Assembly: GCA_019925795.1 (NCBI GenBank)
Contig: CM034315.1
Coordinates: 1,054,001-1,118,000, forward strand
Reading direction: 5' to 3'
DNA length: 64,000 bases
Source: Dendrobium chrysotoxum
Taxonomy: Eukaryota > Streptophyta > Magnoliopsida > Asparagales > Orchidaceae
The notes beneath the pieces were generated by a model. The model had not been told where the DNA came from. It ran no database searches and saw only the letters and a program-made list of their open reading frames with translations. Shown here piece by piece: positions 22,247 to 33,730 of this stretch (position 1 is the first letter of the stretch; each line of letters begins with the position of its first letter). The translations under genes were made by a program, and so were the position numbers.

Positions 22247-23299
22247 ATGGCGGTAATCAAAGTTGAAGCGGCAAAACAATACTATGCGACCAGTAGTCTT
22301 GTTGTGGGTTATTCTCTGTGTTCAAGCTTGCTCGCCGTCATCAACAAATTTGCCATTACCAAGTTTGATTATCCTGGCCTCTTGACCGCATTACAATACC
22401 TTACTTCTGCTGCTGGTGTCTGGATTATTGGAAAACTGGGATTTCTCTACCATGATCCTTTTAACTTAGAAACCGCTAAAAAGTTCTTACCTGCTGCCAT
22501 TGTCTTCTATCTTGCTATTTTCACAAACACCAATCTTCTTCGGCATGCTAATGTGGACACTTTTATAGTTTTTAGATCTTTGACACCACTATTGGTGGCT
22601 ATTGCTGACACTGCTTTCAGAAACCAGCCATGCCCTTCCAAACTCACATTTTTATCTTTGGTGATTATACTGGGTGGTGCTGTTGGGTATGTGATGACTG
22701 ATTCAGCTTTCACCCTCACTGCTTATTCATGGGCTTTAGTTTACTTAATCACAATCACATCTGAGATGGTTTACATAAAGCATATGGTCACAAACCTAGG
22801 CCTGAGCACATGGGGCTTTGTTTTTTACAATAATCTATTATCCTTGATGATGGCACCTTTATTCTGGTTGATGACTGGAGAATATGCTGATGTGTTTACT
22901 GCTGTTGGATCGAAGGAGGGCTATTGGTTTGATTTTGGTGCTTTTCTTGCAGTCAGTTTGTCCTGTGTGTTTGGATTTCTTATCAGCTTCTTTGGTTTTG
23001 CGGCGAGGAAAGCTATATCTGCTACAGCTTTTACAGTTACAGGTGTTGTCAATAAGTTTCTTACAGTTGCAATCAACGTCTTCATATGGGATAAACATGC
23101 GACTCCATTTGGTTTAGCTTGCCTACTTTTCACTCTTGTAGGAGGGGTTCTTTATCAGCAGTCAGTTACTAGTAAGATGGTTTCTTCAGCACACAGTGAC
23201 TCTGCTTCTGCCAAACTAGTAAATTTTGTGTCTGGAAACAGTGATTCTGATGATGATAATCAAAATTTGGGCATCTCCCATAAGGATTCTGTAGTATGA
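22247..23299 (+). CDS. GFT1: Golgi GDP-sugar transporter, GDP-fucose transporter 1 / GONST4-like
   Basis: A single uninterrupted coding exon of 350 residues, close to the usual length of the family. The ATG at 22247 is in a good context (ACCATGG). About ten hydrophobic segments fill residues 14-305, the drug/metabolite transporter fold of nucleotide-sugar/triose-phosphate translocators. Recognisable phrases include INKFAITKFDYPGLLTALQY, NTNLLRHANVDTFIVFRSLTP and, at residues 266-270, GVVNK, the variant of the GxLNK motif that contacts GDP in plant GDP-sugar transporters. The C-terminal tail is short, cytosolic-looking and Ser/Asp-rich. The family exchanges GDP-fucose for GMP across the Golgi membrane and feeds fucosylation of glycans and wall polysaccharides. 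Resemblance is strongest to the GONST4/GFT1 subgroup, not the GDP-mannose subgroup; substrate is inferred from that. No lesions. Confidence 0.9.
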   Translation: MAVIKVEAAKQYYATSSLVVGYSLCSSLLAVINKFAITKFDYPGLLTALQYLTSAAGVWIIGKLGFLYHDPFNLETAKKFLPAAIVFYLAIFTNTNLLRHANVDTFIVFRSLTPLLVAIADTAFRNQPCPSKLTFLSLVIILGGAVGYVMTDSAFTLTAYSWALVYLITITSEMVYIKHMVTNLGLSTWGFVFYNNLLSLMMAPLFWLMTGEYADVFTAVGSKEGYWFDFGAFLAVSLSCVFGFLISFFGFAARKAISATAFTVTGVVNKFLTVAINVFIWDKHATPFGLACLLFTLVGGVLYQQSVTSKMVSSAHSDSASAKLVNFVSGNSDSDDDNQNLGISHKDSVV

Positions 23300-24518
23300 A
23301 CTCTGTATCTATGTTATTTTGATAGATGTGTTGTTGTGGTAGGGTTTCTTAATCATTTTTGTGACAATAGCATCTTGTAATTCTTTTGTTACGAAAAATC
23401 TATGGAGCAATTTTTTACAGTTAAAGTATATTTTCTTCCCTTTTTGCTAGTTTTGTATCATCTTTGATCGTTTTGCTCTTATTCTTAGGGAGGTATGTAA
23501 GCAATGTTTGCCACCTTTTGGTCATGGCTCTGACTTTTACCAGATGAAATTTTGACTTTTTTTAACTATTTCAGGAACTAGATTAAGTCATTTTTGCTTT
23601 CTTTGGACCTCATTTTTGTTTTACTCACCCTGCACCGAGGCTTGTGACTTCACTCAGCCTTGGATCTCTGTCTTGCTAGACGCTCCATTCACTCCATGCC
23701 CTACTAGACGACCTTAGACTTTGTTATAGGCCTAGGCTAACCAGACTATATTAGTGTGTGTCTCTTTGTGGAATAGTACTAGAGCTGGAAATGACTCCAA
23801 AACAATCTATCATTTCATTTCTTCCAATTATTGCAAACTAGGCATAAAGTGGTAGTACTTTTAACTTGCAGCACCAACAATATAAGAATCAATGTAGTGG
23901 AATACTTGAGATAAGGTAAGGCTGAGGAGAAAGGCATGCTCAAATGGCGAGAAACTTCTCATAAGATAGGAGCAGAAGGTGCAAGTTGAAACAGAGGTGG
24001 TTAGTATTTCAATGGTATGTCTGTTAAGGCAAGCATTAAGATTTAATCAGAATATTGAGTTTAGGAGAATTATGACCATTCTTTAAAGCAAGCCATCCCA
24101 AACGTAGAGAAATGAGAAGCATGATGCTTGTGCTAAATCTAGTTTTCCCAATTAGTGTCAAGTAGATGAGAGGAAAAGGAATAATTGAAGTCACTTAGGG
24201 TTGGGCTGTTCTTGCCATTCCAAGTGATAACTATCCTCATTATGGGCGAAGGAGATACTACATACAGTATTATAGATCAAACCAAATGAAGGATGTGGCC
24301 TATTGTTTTAAGAGAAAGATATTATTTCACATAAGGGGGCATTTATTATGGGAGGTATTGAAGTGCAACTCTATCAAATAATTCCATCAGTGATTTCGCA
24401 TGAATCTAAGCGTCATTACTTAGAGATAAAGAAATACGGTTGCCAATTAGTGAAGGAAATATTAGATTTAAGTTTAGAAACAATACCAACAATACCTTCA
24501 AAAAAAAAATGAAAATAA
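23300..24518. other. 3' UTR and intergenic DNA, no gene
   Basis: The first few hundred bases after the transporter stop are T-rich 3' UTR-like sequence. The remainder has no ORF or repeat border that I can support. Confidence 0.5.
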
Positions 24519-24729
24519 AAAGAGCTAGTTCAAGGCTTTTGTTATGTGCCGTTGTAAGATATTCCAAATGATCCTAGCCTTGTGAGACTTGTTGAGCATA
24601 TGTAATACTACCTTTCAATTTGGGGTACAAATGTTCTCTCAGGAGATGAGGTAGATTTTTTTTAGTATTAAAATAGTCATTGTTGAATTTAAATTTGTCC
24701 GTGATCTCTTTAATAAGATTATCTATAAA

Positions 24730-24798
<69 letters not shown>

Positions 24799-26019
24799 TG
24801 TGATAATAAGCTATTAGATTTTCCCTTTGATCTTCTTTTATAAGTGGGGGGTAATATAATAGCTCTATAGTTAAAGTTATATAACAACAAGTCTTTATCC
24901 TACTATGTGGCGGCTACATCTATAGTAAAAGTTATATTTAAAGAAAATACATAATCTATATAATATAGCCTTTTGAAGGATTTCCATAAAATAAAGATAT
25001 ACTAGTTGCGCCTACTGAGAATTCTAAATATGCATTTAGGGCTTTACAGATACGAGGTGGGCTCGAGTGAAGCCATTGGCTGACTTCATCTTTCTCTACA
25101 AAGTCTTGGCTAATTGTTATGTTGAATACTTTGAATGAATGTGCCTATTTGGCTTCTAGGGCTGAGCAGTAGGCGAGTTATTATATTGAATACTTTGGAT
25201 GAATATGTCTGTTCGGCATTTGTGTAGGAGTAGGTGGGTGAGTTGCTTTGAATTCTTTACACTGCTTTTGTCTCTGATTGGCTAGAGGTTGTGAGCAACT
25301 TTGCTATGGTGACAGGAAGTTCACTTTAATCTTGAAGCCTTGTCTCATGGTAAGTTTAATCCCATAAGTTCATAATGGAGACTTCTCGTAGTCGGTCTAG
25401 TTGACTTAAATTTTGGCCAGGCAATTTTGTATGTATAATGTTAGTTGAGAAATTTGAAAGATGTTCATCATTTTCAAATGCTCCTGGGCTGACAAATAGA
25501 TGGATGCAGCAGACAGACAATTAAAGATTTATTAACATTAGTTTCAAATTGCTAATTTAGGAAAAACAACAGATCAACTGGCAAAATTGCCCTTTCTTAA
25601 CTTAATTGATTTATTGACATTTGCAAGGCTTTTAAGTCCTTTCCAGGTGGATAATGGTGTCCTTTTCTTGCCATCGCAACAGTAAGTTGTTTGGTTGTTT
25701 TGCACTGGTTGTTGGTTGGGGAAGCTGCCTGGTAAAATGTCTGCTAATTTTCACGCATAGTGTGAAGCATTATCAAATGAAGCATTGAAGGCGATGGAAA
25801 TGGTGACTCAGTGCTGCTGGGCCTGTATTCGAGCTCTCAACATGCCCAAAAAAAAAAAAAGAATCATTAAAGTGCAAGAAGAGTGTTGATATATTAACTG
25901 GTTTGTTACCTGCTTTCTTGTCTTTGGTTCTACCCGTTATTTTCAGTGCCTCTAACATGTCATATTTTCTACCACTCTGGTTTCTGAAGGAATCCATCTG
26001 CAGCATTTGTAGTCAGAGT
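24519..26019 (+). repeat. segmental duplication, copy A (contains the empty CACTA site)
   Basis: Matches 27247-28470 plus 32560-32986 in the same order. Shared landmarks: AGAGCTAGTTC, GACTTGTTGAGCATA, ACCTTTCAATTTGGG, GATGAGGTAG, ATATGCATTTAGG, TTTGGCCAGGCAATTTTG, ATTGCTAAT..GGAAAAACAACAGATC, and CATCTGCAGCATTTGTAGT at the end. At 25541-25556 the sequence TTAGTTTCAAATTGCT is uninterrupted: it is the site where copy B carries the transposon. No gene is recognised in it. Confidence 0.85.
24733..24793. repeat. (GA)n microsatellite
   Basis: About 60 bp of uninterrupted GA dinucleotides inside copy A. At the matching place in copy B (about 27485) only AAGAGAGATGGATAGAG remains, so the run expanded after the duplication or collapsed in copy B. 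Confidence 0.97.
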
Positions 26020-27246
26020 ATATATATAACGTGCCCCCCCTAAAAAATATATATATATAACCATGCAATGCTTCAGCTGTAGAGAGAGAAAGACTAATGG
26101 GGAAAAATATTGAAAGAGAGAGAGGAATGACTTTACATTGTAGACGAGAGAAACCTGCTCTAATTTTTGTAATTCTTACTTTTAAAGTTATTTATTAATT
26201 AGAGAAGCCACCATCTTTTTCTAGACATAATAGCCACCAAGCATCAACTGTACGGGAACAAGGCTAGGCATAAAGACCTTTTACCTTTAGGTGAATAAGG
26301 ATGGAGTCCACCAGAAACATCAGACGCTGATGCAAGAACCTTGTTTCATTCAATGACAGAGCAGCATGGTGGGAACACAAAGCTTTGCCATTGAATGAAA
26401 AAGAGTTATGCAGATGCATGCAAGAAGTTTGCTTATTTTTGGCAGTTTGGCAACCTATTTTGGGCAGGGCTTAAGCAAAATTTAGATTAAAACCTGTTAA
26501 ACAAGATTTCAAGGACTTTAAATTCTACAATTTTGATAAATTCCATTTCAATCATGCTACTGGTTAAATCCAAGTTTTGTTAAATCCACTAGGATATAGC
26601 TGGTTAAAAGATTTCTCCTATCTCAAATCTTAAATCCTGAAACAAATAGTCAAATAGTTTATCAAAATTTAACAAGATTTAAAATTTGACATGCTTAATA
26701 GTTTTCAGGTGTTAATTCTTTCAAGATTTGAAAAGCATCAATGGTTCGTTTTCCCTTTGCTCCTCTCTCGCGACTCGCGACCTTGAGCACGGCTTTCGTT
26801 TTTCCTTTCGCTCCTTTTGGCTCCGGTAATGAGATGGCAAATAGAACTATTTTAATATATTCTAACTTTCTAAATGAGACATAACTATTTTAATTTAGGC
26901 CCTCTCTGAATAAAATTTCTGGCTCCGCCATTGGCTACATGAATCTTTTCTCCATTGTGTCCTATTAAGAGTCAAAATTTGATTTTTTTCTAAAAAAAAA
27001 AAAATAGAATGGAAGATGGGCAGCTGCCTAAAATAATAATAAACTAGTTTACAAAAATAACGCTGATGTTATGGATTTATTTATAATAAATCATGAGTTG
27101 GTTCAATCCTTGGACTTTTTTCTAGAATGGGTGTATACTATAAACTTTGAATTATTGTCTTGAGCTAGTTCTTCTGATTTGTGGATTCAATCTTCTCCTT
27201 GTTTTTGTTTTGTATTTGCATCTAGAGTAATGTATTGGTGCTTAAC
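26020..27246. other. spacer between the two duplicated segments, no gene
   Basis: AT-rich. Contains short repeats such as TTAAATCC and AACAAGATTT around 26490-26700. No supported ORF. Confidence 0.5.
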
Positions 27247-28470
27247 AAAGAGCTAGTTCGAGCCTTCTAATATCTGGAGTTGTAAGATAATTCCAAATGT
27301 TCATGGCCTTGCAAGACTTGTTGAGCATAGGTAAATATGGAATCCTTATACCACCTTTCAATTTGGGTTACAAATGTTCTCCTAGGCGATGAGGTAGTCT
27401 TTTTTAGTATTAAAATCACCGTTATTGAATTTAAATTTGTTTGTGGACAATATTTAGATCTTTCTAATAAGATTGCCTATGAAAATAAGAGAGATGGATA
27501 GAGAAATAGGTAAGAATTAAGGAAGAAGCTTTGTGATTTCTTATTACTAGAAAGTAGAGAAGTCAAGGCAATAAGCTGTTAGATTTGCCCTTTGATCTCT
27601 TATTTATAAGTTGGGGTAATATCATAGCCCTATAGTAGAAGTTATATTTAAAGAAAATGTGTGAGTTATAGAATAAAGCTTAATGAAGGATTTCTATAAA
27701 AGAATGATATGCTAGTTGTGGCTATTGAGAATCCTATATATGCATATAGGACTTCACAAATATAAGGTGGGCTGACGTGAGGTTGTTGGCTGATTTCGCC
27801 TTTCTGTATGGAGTCTTGGCTAGTTGTTATATTGAATACTTTGAACTAATATCCATAGTCGGCCTTTGCGTCCGAGTTGGTGGGTTAGTTGCTTTAAATG
27901 CTTTATGCTGTTTTTGACTTTGATTGACTGGAGTTTGTCAGCAAGTTTGCTATGATGATAGTGAGTTCACTTTAATTTAAAGCTCTGTTCCATGATGAGT
28001 TTAATCCGATTGGTTTATGATGTAGACTCTTCGTAGTTGGTTGAGTTGACTTAAAATTTGGTCGAGCGATTTTGGGGGTATAATCTTAGTATAGAAATTT
28101 GAACAAATGTTCATTGTTTACATAATGATCTTGAGTAGACAAATAAATGAATATAGGCCGTTGAAATTCTTGGGGGAGGAGAGCTATTCTTGAGATTTCT
28201 TAGATGTAGAGGGAGAGGGAGGGAAAAGAGAGGGGATGAAGAGTTGAAATCTCTATTGCTTATTGGCTTGAGTGGTCTTTTATTACAGCTTTGATGTCTA
28301 TATAAAGACACAAAAGAATGTACTTAGCAAGAGGCTATACAAGATAATGCAAGAAATGCTTAAAGAAAATACACCTATAAAAACTAAATAGAAAATACAC
28401 AAAATAGAAATAAGTTGGATCACAAAAACTCTAACATAGGCAATTAAAGATTTTTAAACATTAGTTTCAA
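27247..28470 (+). repeat. segmental duplication, copy B, left part
   Basis: Parallels 24519-25548. It differs by an extra segment of about 290 bp at roughly 28150-28437 that copy A lacks, and by loss of the long GA run. It is interrupted at 28470 by the CACTA element and resumes at 32560. Confidence 0.83.
28150..28437. other. about 290-bp insertion specific to copy B
   Basis: Copy A reads GACAAATAGATGGATGCAGC then ACAATTAAAG. Copy B has about 290 bp of purine-rich sequence (GGGGGAGGAGAG, GGGAGAGGGAGGG) between GACAAATAAATGAATATAGG and GGCAATTAAAG. The borders are approximate, with no clear inverted ends. It could be a further small insertion in B or a deletion in A. Confidence 0.5.
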
Positions 28471-28500
28471 CACTACCAAAAAATACGGTTTTCGCAGCAC
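28471..28500 (+). repeat. CACTA terminal inverted repeat, left
   Basis: Begins CACTACCAAAAAATACGG and ends TTTTCGCAGCAC. Matches the reverse complement of the right end with three or four mismatches. Confidence 0.92.
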
Positions 28501-28514
28501 AATTTTTGACCTAT

Positions 28515-28900
28515 CCCGGCGGTTATAACTGCCACTATATTCTTTGCAGCGGTTCCCAAACCGCTACACGCCCGCTGTGTTTGCAATGCGCTGCAACGGC
28601 ATTCCGCAGCGGTTCAAGGACCGGCGGGGTAGATTTCACGGAGTGCTTAAACTAACAGTGGTTATAACTGATGCAAATATACAGAATTATGTCGGTTATA
28701 ACCGTAACAAATAAAATAAAATGAACCGATCTCCAGCAATGTGGCGGTTTTAACCGCCACAATTCTGGGAATTCTGGGATTTCGGGGCGGTTGTAACCGC
28801 AACAAAGAAAATAAATGAACGGATCTACAGTATTGTAGCGGTTTTAACCGCCACAGTACTCGGAATTCTGGAATATAGTGGCGGTTAAAACCGCCACGAA
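28515..28900. repeat. CACTA subterminal palindromic repeats
   Basis: Copies of a GGCGGTTNTAACCGCC-like palindrome occur near 28520, 28548, 28607, 28665, 28690, 28742, 28787, 28837 and 28880, with a weaker one at 29189. Matching copies near the right end are at about 32468 (ACGGTTTAAACCGC) and 32503. In En/Spm elements such subterminal motifs bind the regulatory transposase protein. Confidence 0.85.
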
Positions 28901-29753
28901 TGCCCAGGATTTTTTTTTTAAATTACAAAACCTGATACATTCACCCTAAAGCTAGTTAAGTTGTCAGCCAATAGTGCCACAGAAAACAAATCTGAGACAT
29001 TCACTAAACTGAAATATTAAACACACATTAACAATACATGTAGCTGAAACAAAAACACAAGTTAAATCATAGAGATTCACAACAAAAAGAGAATATTGAA
29101 CAACATATTAGAGTCACATAACTAGAACAATATATTTGAGTCACTTCCTCACTTGGAAATGAAACCAGCTCATCATTCTTCATATCTTGCGGTTATAACC
29201 ATGACAATTGTTTTACCTAGGCATTTTGTTATTAAAAAATTCTTAATTATATTTTAAGATTCTTGGAAAATATAACATTATTATGAAGGAAAAAAGAAAA
29301 ATTTTATGATATCCATATGATCAATTGAAAATTTATTGATGTGCTTGATGATTGGTGTATGGGCTTATTGTGATGATAGTATTTATGATCTCTTTGGGTC
29401 CTTCATGATTGATCTAAGTCATTGCATATTGCATTCGCTTAGACCCTAGATGATGATCCATATCTCTATCAAGTACTATGACTAATCATGCTTTTGATCC
29501 CTTAGGTGATGAGTTTAGATCCTATTGAGTAATAGTTGATTTAGTGGACTATAATTCTACACTACCTTAGTTCCTAAGGTGATTAGTCTAGTGATATTAT
29601 TTTATTGAGCCATAATTAATTCAATGTAAGAAAGGAAATGAGCATATCAACAGTAAGAAATCACTAAATGACAAGTCAAACTCAAGAAAAATAATTAGGG
29701 AATACTATTCATTATATATAACAGGAAAGGAAATGAGCACAAAATATCAACCA

Positions 29754-30197
29754 CTAGAGTTCAAAATCAAAACAACATAAGTTCAAAAATACATAAAATA
29801 TCCATACAACTAGAAGCATCACATTTGTTCTGTGTTGCTCGCCTTGAGTTTGTACTTCAACAACATTACCAGTATCAGTACATGTTTCTGATCTTATAAC
29901 TTCAGCTAAAAAAGCGTGTTCCTCTCCATGTCGATTCCAAATAACATATCCAGGGAAAATTCCTTTGGAGAGTAAATGCAACTTGACATCTTTTACATAA
30001 TGAAAATATCTGTTAATGCATAATTTGCATGGACATAGAATTTTTTGTGTTGAACTTTGACTTTGCGTTACAAATTCTAAAAAATTCTCAACACCTTCAA
30101 TATAATCACTACTCCATTTTGATTTTGACATCCAACTCTTATCCATCAAAATTGAGAATATAATTTTCCAATAGTTTCTGAGAAAAAAATTACCCAA
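29754..30197 (-). pseudogene. CACTA transposase N-terminal fragment (Transpos_assoc domain)
   Basis: A 147-residue ORF. After an N-terminal extension the segment MDKSWMSKSKWSSDYIEGVE begins the transposase-associated domain that heads TNP2-like CACTA transposases. ILCPCKLCINRYF supplies the conserved Cys residues and is followed by VKLHLLSKGIFPGYVIWNRHGEE, also typical. The ORF then drifts into unrelated Val/Leu-rich sequence and stops. No TNP2 catalytic region was found elsewhere in the element. The domain is thought to bind zinc and DNA; alone it cannot catalyse transposition. It may be a decayed remnant or a truncated regulatory protein. Confidence 0.8.
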
Positions 30198-32116
30198 TTA
30201 GCTCATATTAGCAAATTTTCCTACACATGCAATACAAATCAGTATACCGTCAACTTGTGATATAGTCATATAGAATAATATGTTTTGTAATCAATATCAT
30301 CAGACATTCAATTAAAATAAGTAATTAATCAGTATCATATTATTCCTAAAATGTTTATTCATTTTATGATTTTATCTTCATTCTATCATGTATAGATATG
30401 ATGGTCAAATATTTACAACATAAAAATTATAAGTTCTCCTATCATATGCGCCTTTAAAAACCTCTACCCAATAGTTGTGGTTTCAAAAGAAGTTGTAAAA
30501 ACGATCATAAATAATATCCCAAACAAACAAATTGATCTCGATCTAGGACTCATCCAAACCTCTCCAATGCATAGAAGTTTGGTTAATTTAATTATAGATT
30601 TCTGGATAGTGGCATTCTAATCATTTCAACTAGAAATCAGAACACTTCATCTAGTTATTCGTGTTGATCATCTTGATCATATAAAATTCTTTATGCATAT
30701 AAGTTCCTTAATGATATTAAAATTTTTTCGTCATCGGCTTATTGTATTAATCTCATCAATATGCTCATTTTGACTGTAAGAATATAAAATTTGAAGATTA
30801 TTTGATCACTCAAATAATGTTATGAAACTTTCAAGTTTACACTCAATTGCTTGATTTAGGTTCATTTGAACTCATATCAAAGTTACTTTTACTATCATTG
30901 GGTTCAACTCATCGAAACTTCAACTACAAATTTATTGAAAATAGAGTTAAGATGATCTCAAAATTGATCTAAATTTTTTTTATTCAAATACTTATTTGCT
31001 CAAATAAATTTTCTCATAAGATATGAATAATAAAGTCTATACATACATATATGAATACTTATTTCTCTCTAGCCCAATTTATGCTTGCACATCTTTTCTT
31101 CAACCCACCAAAGAAATAAGACAAAACCACTAAGAAAATTAAAATTGCTGTTGACTTCTCTTCAACCCTTAAGATTTTATTTTCTTCTTCTTCTTCTCTT
31201 ATTAGCCTAACAAGCAACCAAGCTCCTTTAAGATGATGGAGGCATATTTGCCTTCATCTTCTAAAGAGCTATTTGCTAGCAATGGTCTTCACCTAATTCA
31301 GTTTTTTATCTTCTGTACTTAACTCAGCCTTCATGTTTCAAAGTCAGACTTTTTAGCCATTTGGCAACAAAATTTGAATGATGATTAGGAATAAAAACTA
31401 AAAAAAAGAAGAAAAATAAACATTTTCAACTAAAAAGAAACCTAACAACTTTTAATTAGCTAAAAATTGTTCATAACAGCAGCTCTAAATGTTTCCAGAG
31501 TGAAGCAGAGGGAACAGTAATATGAATCTTCCGAACCCATTTAAAGCTGAGACAAGTGATTATGTGAACTTCTATCCAAACACATGCTATTACAAGCTCA
31601 AGTGTTACAACAAGCCATTGAAAAAGTTAAACATTCTTTTCAAATCCTTTAATAATGTCTGTTAAAAAATCACCAATAGCAGTGGTCCATAGAGCTTGTA
31701 ACTAGAGCTTCAGGTAAAGCCACTGTAACTTATTTAAAGGACCACTTCACCATGTGCTGAAGCTTAGAGAAAGGGGTTCACCATCATACAAGAGGAAGGA
31801 CTCCAACTTGGAAAATACAAGCTCACGTGTGCTCCACTAAAAATTAATTATAAAGCCAAGCGCAGACATCTCAAGTGTATATCTTCACTTCTTAAGAACG
31901 CGGGCCTACTTCCAACTTCCTAACAAGTGGGTTTTGCAGGTAATTAATCACCACATAGCTTTCACCAGCCCATTGATAATAACAAATCCTGAAGTGTGTA
32001 TTTTGCAGGTAAGAAATAATGTTGCCATGTTACAGTATGGTTGCCGAAAGCTTCATGGACCATTTCAGAGTTATATCTTTTGAGGATTTTTTTTCTTTGT
32101 ACCAGAGGAAGAAAGA

Positions 32117-32383
32117 ATGAAAACAGAGAAGAAAAAATTGGAAACAAATGACTGTATTTATCCTAGTGAAAATTTCTTTGCAGCGCTAAAATCTAGGTCA
32201 GGGTTTATACCAAGAAGGGAGATCGGAGGAACTGGACACGAGCGGACGGCGACTTCGGTCTTCGACACAGACGACGACTCCGATCGGAAAGAAGACCGGG
32301 AGATGGAGATGGCCGGAGAACGATCGAACGATGAGCACACGGGGAGAAGAATTGCACGGATCGGAGAGGAAGCCGCGCGCTAG
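32117..32383 (+). other. GC-richer ORF near the CACTA right end, function unknown
   Basis: 88 codons, rich in Arg/Glu/Asp, within the last 450 bp of the transposon. The local base composition is clearly more GC-rich than the interior. The minus-strand reading gives RSPAISISRSSFRSESSS-like sequence. On the minus strand this could be the first exon and 5' leader of the transposase transcription unit, which in CACTA elements starts near one terminus. No domain is recognised. Confidence 0.3.
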
Positions 32384-32529
32384 GGTTCGGGATCAAAACA
32401 GAGAGAATACCGTGACCGATCATGAGCCGCGTGGGGTAATGCGGGTTTTATGCAGTGCTTGTCTAGCAACGGTTTAAACCGCTGCTAATACCCAGTTTTG
32501 CCTGTGGTTCACAAACCGCCTGTGACGAG

Positions 32530-32559
32530 TGCTGCGAAAAACTACATTTTTTAGTAGTG
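32530..32559 (-). repeat. CACTA terminal inverted repeat, right
   Basis: GTGCTGCGAAAAACTACATT then TTTTAGTAGTG, the inverted counterpart of the left end, followed by the CAA target duplication. Confidence 0.92.
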
Positions 32560-32986
32560 CAAATTGCTAATATAGGAAAAACAACAGATCAACTTGCAAA
32601 TTGCCCTTTCTTAACTTCATTGATTTATTAGCATTTGCAAGACTTCAAAGTCCTCGTCAGTTGGACAATGGTGTGCCTTTTTCTTGCCATTCCAACCTAA
32701 ATTTTTTACATGTTTTGGTCAAAGGTCGGCTAATTTTCACGCACAGTCTGAAGCATATTATCAAATGATGCATTAAAGGCGGGAGAAACGGCGACCCAGA
32801 GCTGCTGGACCGGCCTTCGAGCTCTCAATATGCCAAAAAACAAAAAAACATTAAAGTACAAGAAGAGGTTGAGATATGAACAGGTTTGTTCCCTGCCCTT
32901 CTTATCTTTGGTTAGCTCTAACAAGTCATATTTTCTACGACTCTGGTTTCCCAAGGAATTCATCTGCAGCATTTGTAGTGGGAGTA
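32560..32986 (+). repeat. segmental duplication, copy B, right part
   Basis: Resumes the alignment with copy A (25549-26019) at CAAATTGCTAAT and ends with CATCTGCAGCATTTGTAGT. Confidence 0.83.
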
Positions 32987-33182
32987 GTGACTCCTTAATA
33001 CAGTGAGGTAGATCTGTGGATGGCTTTCAGGTAATAGTAGAAATATCGACTTCACTTACCATAGTAAAATTTTCTTGTTCACTGTTTTGAATTATTGTAG
33101 CTTATATTGCAAGACTGCGTTGTTATTTAAGAATAGATCAATATATATTAAGAGATGATGAGGGTGTAGAGAATGGAATAAT

Positions 33183-33480
33183 TTACATATATACTCATTT
33201 TGTATTGTCTTTTAAATTATACATTAATTATTACTGATTTCAATCTCTGCATATTATCAAATGGAGTTCAATCTTGATAATATGCAGAGATTGAACTCCA
33301 TTTGATAATATGCAGAGTCAATGGAATAATCTTATCAAATGGAGTTCAATCTCCGCATATTATCAAATGGAGTTCAATCTTTTTACATATATACTCATTT
33401 TGTATTGTCTTTTAAATTAAAAATTTAAAATGGAGATGAAAAAATTATCTTTTAAAATATACATTAATTATTACTGATTA
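33183..33480. repeat. compound inverted and direct repeat
   Basis: A 29-base arm (TCTGCATATTATCAAATGG plus AGTTCAATCT, 33245-33273) is followed by its reverse complement (from 33289), then by two more direct-orientation partial copies (33331-33380). The block is flanked by direct copies of ACATATATACTCATTTTGTA (33186 and 33385), and TACATTAATTATTACTGATT also occurs on both sides. It could form a cruciform or RNA hairpin. Confidence 0.85.
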
Positions 33481-33730
33481 TGTTTTATCGCAAAAAATAG
33501 CTGGAAAGATATTCGCTTAGGGGTTGTTTGGTTGACTGTAAAGTGAATGAAATATAAAATAAATATTTTGAGGCTATTTGGTTGTCTGTAAAGTGAATGC
33601 AGGAAATTTATTTTTTCTGTTTGGTTGGGCGTATGAGAGTAAAGTAAAATCAGATGTTCGTTTAGATGAGGCATGCAATCTAGCATCTAGTGTGTCTATT
33701 TCCAAATTGAATTTATTGTCATATTGATAT

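Larger units (their letters stand above)
28471..32559 (-). mobile_element. CACTA (En/Spm) transposon, defective
   Basis: 4089 bp. The left end begins CACTACCAAAAAATACGG and the right end, reverse-complemented, begins CACTACTAAAAAATGTAG; both continue to a shared TTTTCGCAGCAC, giving about 30-bp terminal inverted repeats. The flanking CAA at 28468-28470 and 32560-32562 is a 3-bp target duplication, as expected for CACTA elements. Subterminal regions hold many copies of a short palindrome such as GCGGTTTTAACCGC. The only protein remnant is a Transpos_assoc-like ORF at 29754-30197; no full transposase is present. The element is therefore non-autonomous. Its insertion site is confirmed by the intact paralogous site at about 25548. 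Confidence 0.93.
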
